A model generated the notes under the pieces. It was given only the letters and a program-made list of their open reading frames with translations, ran no database searches and was not told where the DNA came from. From an uncultured Pseudogracilibacillus sp. (GTDB taxonomy: Bacteria > Bacillota > Bacilli > Bacillales > Amphibacillaceae), in NCBI GenBank assembly GCA_937974845.1, contig CALJVC010000126.1, positions 1-52,379 of the forward strand: a stretch of DNA of 52,379 nt. The letters are read 5' to 3'. The translations under genes were made by a program, and so were the position numbers. Each line of letters opens with the position of its first letter. The first letter of the stretch is position 1. This document shows positions 50,701 to 52,379 of this stretch, in pieces.

Positions 50701-52367
50701 AAACCGGCGACAGAGCCTATAACTCTTTTGCCATCTCTACAAATGAAGGAGCCTCCTTTGTTGAAGGAAACAAGGTTTATAACAAAATCAAAGTGTCAGA
50801 GCGTTTACGAAAGACAGTCAATTACAAAGAACATTTAGATATCGACCGAGAGAGAGAATACGAATACCAAATTGTCGCAGATATTCCAGAAGATATTGAA
50901 GACTACGAGAAGTTTACCGTCATTGATGAAGTCGACCCTAACTTACGGATCAATACTGATAAGATTACCGTCACTGTCGATGGAAAAACAAACGACGCCC
51001 TAAAGGTCGATGTCGTTGATAACCTTGTCACCGTCGCCGCCGAAGACTTTTCCGCCCTAAAAGGAAAAGAACAAATCGAATTAACTATCCCAGCGAAGAT
51101 TAAAATCGACGCAAATATTAACGAATACGAAGACGGGAATATTCCGAACACAGCAAAAGTTGAATTCAAACATCAATCTCGAGCAGAAGACTCTATCGAA
51201 ACCGAACCCGTCACCGTCACACCACAAGACCCTAGCATTGTTAAAACGGTCAATGGTAAACAACATCTCACGATAGACTATGAAGAAAATTACGTATATG
51301 AAATAGCTACTTCTTTACCGAAGGATATTCAAGAATACAGCAAATTAGTCATCACCGATGTAATTGACAAAGGGCTATCTATTGATACCGAAGCTATTGA
51401 AGCAAAAGTAGACGGCGAAGCTTACGATGGCTTAGAGCTTGAGGTCTCAAATAATACCGTTACCTTAAGCGTCACTGACTTTGCCGGATTACAAGGAAAA
51501 CATCAAATCGAACTTACTATACCAGCCCATATCAAAAAAGATACGGATATTAACCAATACGAAAATAAGGAAATTCCAAACACAGCTCTCCTTAACTTTA
51601 CGAATGCCGATGATGAAGAAAAACAGAAAGAAACCGAACCTGTTACCGTCACACCACCAGCACCACCAACAATCACAAAAGATGTTGAAGGAAAGACACA
51701 TTTAGATATCGAAAGGGAAGAGGACTTTACCTACTACGTCCATACTAAGATACCTGAAGACCTAAGCGCCTATAAAAATGTAACGATTAAAGACCAACTC
51801 GATAACAATTTAAAAGTGATCGACGCCAAAGTAACAGTAGACAAAGAAACTTCCGATTTAAAACCGATTATCGATGGACAAACTATCACACTCAATCTCG
51901 ACAAAGAAGCCTTAGAATCTCTAGCTGGTGCTACCGTTACCTTAGAAATCACGACCCAAATCAATGAAGACACCGGCACAGTAACGATTGATAATACAGC
52001 AACGCTTCAATTAAACAACCATCCAGCAATCGAATCAAATACCGTTACAGTAACACCGATAGAGCCGAAAATACCAGAAGAACCTACACAACCTGAAACA
52101 CCTGAAAAACCAGAAGACGAAACACCTGAAAAAGAAACAAAGGAACCAAAAGAAACCGAAAAAGACAAGACATCACCAATCAACAAGGATAAAGAGCAGC
52201 CAATTAAAATTATAGAAAACCCAGTTACAACCGACGAAGCTGAACCTATTAAAGAAGAAAACAAATTACCAAAAACCGCTACCTATACTTTTTCACTAAT
52301 CACCGCCGGTCTAGCTCTTTTATTACTTGGCCTACTCTTTGCCCGCTATCGTAAAAGGGTAGAATAA
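47790..52367 (+). CDS. LPXTG-anchored adhesin with isopeptide-type repeats, N-terminus apparently incomplete
   Basis: A very long surface protein (up to 1,525 residues). The C-terminus has a Pro/Glu/Lys-rich wall-spanning region, the sortase motif LPKTA (52266-52280), a hydrophobic helix and RYRKRVE. Before it are three repeats of about 140 residues (50800-52060), each starting with a Lys-Thr/Asp-Val motif and ending with an Asn in PNTA or DNTA, as in isopeptide-forming fimbrial D2 domains. Further upstream are beta-rich adhesin-like domains. The N-terminus is odd: it enters directly at a strand-like NYSSIYLTFTWNLGAVE with no signal peptide. The TTG at 47790 and ATG at 47874 both lack a ribosome binding site, so the gene may be 5'-truncated or unexpressed. 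Confidence 0.8.
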   Translation: MFSFCLFLRFILEIRKNNPIVKNHRNILMVNYSSIYLTFTWNLGAVESLEEEQFYLPDNLEVEAMQKAPLDDQDKDLGTYTVHEDGKVELSLNKATTDKKGHFTIQAKLKEDALTDDEAKLTFTFSNKSKTIIVPLESNTDEKTTSQDNHGHESTLLKTTDHSEAKENTRSIAPMATVDDTKAITLDQSYSNQESDDSFKTTYYIDEDITYEVNLTISGNETTLTNYILKIEFPSEHSSSTWKVILPELASNVKYKNEDGNRVAYITFPTLSGGTKLSFPVEIKFKGGTHGSLVPEGYRLPVDVSLLNADKELVKSANTLYFEAIYPEIGFSKRINNKNFNGQSIFAGIVEEDIVAENGAVDIPFNFTLTNIYNNPKIRSMAEATIIDTLPPNATFEPEKNPGWELSEDGTKISKTYKGSTNSELVQAIEEDTLLLSFPGAKINETIKNEAEIHFVQKNKQEYEPDYTYSNSIDFVLDGDLTGNFFYKTANSNQKNIYNTNLGKQDLQEWSIRVANPTGVELRDIVILDDQLDERLEFHSVKPLTFNYFEDSEIEFIAIVDEEGTEVKLQEEDGKILFPEGSKALKVKIDRLAPYTSDQYFYFYTKLKNPADIDYDEEESSNNLFPNEAIIDAYGVIPDYPEYKQKLEASNSDRYTLVEVDEKVKISKSILSPKTQYLEGDNITFNLVFQPSKDVQADRVFKNAKFIDFVPEGLTPRENSNYTIIEDYKDTGRTAVIYELGDLKGNERISRSLYATVNKLSEEGVNTNEVYFVYEGEQLPIDGDNKAPDQYDLYGDGDTQKEINYATVDYNYIPVKEVVSRKYIKKDTSNIWSAKGITTKENEAFQYRLNVVNNLDVDLNKLMIYEVLPYKGDNAIVTNENNERVSRESVFSNYLTGAIKSPEGFTTYYTTDDIPEKETEAIHQLNWKTSLSDYSKTTAIKIVMDENHELKSKEQIDFILPMKAPKQWNLETGDRAYNSFAISTNEGASFVEGNKVYNKIKVSERLRKTVNYKEHLDIDREREYEYQIVADIPEDIEDYEKFTVIDEVDPNLRINTDKITVTVDGKTNDALKVDVVDNLVTVAAEDFSALKGKEQIELTIPAKIKIDANINEYEDGNIPNTAKVEFKHQSRAEDSIETEPVTVTPQDPSIVKTVNGKQHLTIDYEENYVYEIATSLPKDIQEYSKLVITDVIDKGLSIDTEAIEAKVDGEAYDGLELEVSNNTVTLSVTDFAGLQGKHQIELTIPAHIKKDTDINQYENKEIPNTALLNFTNADDEEKQKETEPVTVTPPAPPTITKDVEGKTHLDIEREEDFTYYVHTKIPEDLSAYKNVTIKDQLDNNLKVIDAKVTVDKETSDLKPIIDGQTITLNLDKEALESLAGATVTLEITTQINEDTGTVTIDNTATLQLNNHPAIESNTVTVTPIEPKIPEEPTQPETPEKPEDETPEKETKEPKETEKDKTSPINKDKEQPIKIIENPVTTDEAEPIKEENKLPKTATYTFSLITAGLALLLLGLLFARYRKRVE
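50800..52060 (+). repeat. Three protein-level isopeptide-domain repeats in the adhesin
   Basis: Repeats span about 50800-51233, 51234-51662 and 51663-52060. Each has K-V near the start, H-L-x-I-(D/E) next, then D-x-x-D-x-x-L and IPNTA or IDNTA near the end, and is closed by (E/T)PVTVTP or VTVTP. The first two are most alike; the third is shorter and more diverged. Confidence 0.75.
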
Positions 52368-52379
52368 ATTACCAATTAA

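Overview
The window looks like a chromosomal segment of a low-GC Gram-positive bacterium of the Bacillaceae type. The evidence is GGAGG-type ribosome binding sites before almost every gene, frequent TTG and GTG starts, sigma-A promoters, U-tailed terminators, CcpA-, CodY- and Fur-like operators, and families typical of Bacillus relatives (DarA, YkvI, YxeA, a BceAB-like transporter, an LPXTG surface protein). I cannot name the species. No rRNA, tRNA, prophage, transposase or CRISPR array was seen; the window is mostly ordinary chromosome with several unusual intergenic and domain-level features.

Left part (1-8040), short-chain acyl and acetoacetate metabolism: a CoA-transferase pair (scoA complete, scoB cut by the window edge), an acyl-CoA ligase, a divergent GAF/PucR-type regulator, a PP-loop ATPase, a thiolase, and a LysR regulator divergent from the thiolase. 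The scoA and thiolase promoters share about 52 bp (same -35, 17-bp spacer, -10 and dyad), so the LysR protein probably controls both. An acetoacetyl-CoA synthetase lies separately at 29119-31107. scoA, the acyl-CoA ligase and the acetoacetyl-CoA synthetase all have catabolite-responsive (cre-like) elements upstream.

Middle (8047-35706), housekeeping and accessory genes: DNA glycosylase Tag, PepT with a VanY-like lipoprotein, a guanine deaminase coupled to a fructosamine kinase, a PTS_EIIC-like permease, a nitroreductase, Hsp20, a membrane-anchored zinc-ribbon serine protease with a strongly acidic and aromatic tail, a short-chain dehydrogenase behind a TPP riboswitch, three EamA-type transporters, an isochorismatase-like hydrolase, a DarG-like macrodomain with no visible toxin, a UbiB-like kinase, an enterobacterial-type Ugd, a chemoreceptor, YkvI, an XRE/IrrE protein, the c-di-AMP receptor DarA, and BrnQ with a CodY-like box in its leader.

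Right part (35707-52379), envelope and stress: a TetR gene beside a damaged YhgE-like membrane gene; a regular 16-unit palindromic array (37160-37505); a BceAB-like ABC transporter with a YxeA-like protein and a divergent two-component system; a second chemoreceptor; a P1B-4 metal-efflux ATPase behind a perfect consensus promoter with Fur/PerR-like boxes; a nitroreductase; and a giant LPXTG adhesin with isopeptide-type repeats but no recognisable signal peptide.

The most notable observations are the GTWWAC array at 37160-37505, the TPP riboswitch on a short-chain dehydrogenase, the acidic-aromatic protease tail, the Fur/PerR-type promoter of the metal ATPase, the shared LysR promoter module and the orphan structured RNA at 1046-1140.
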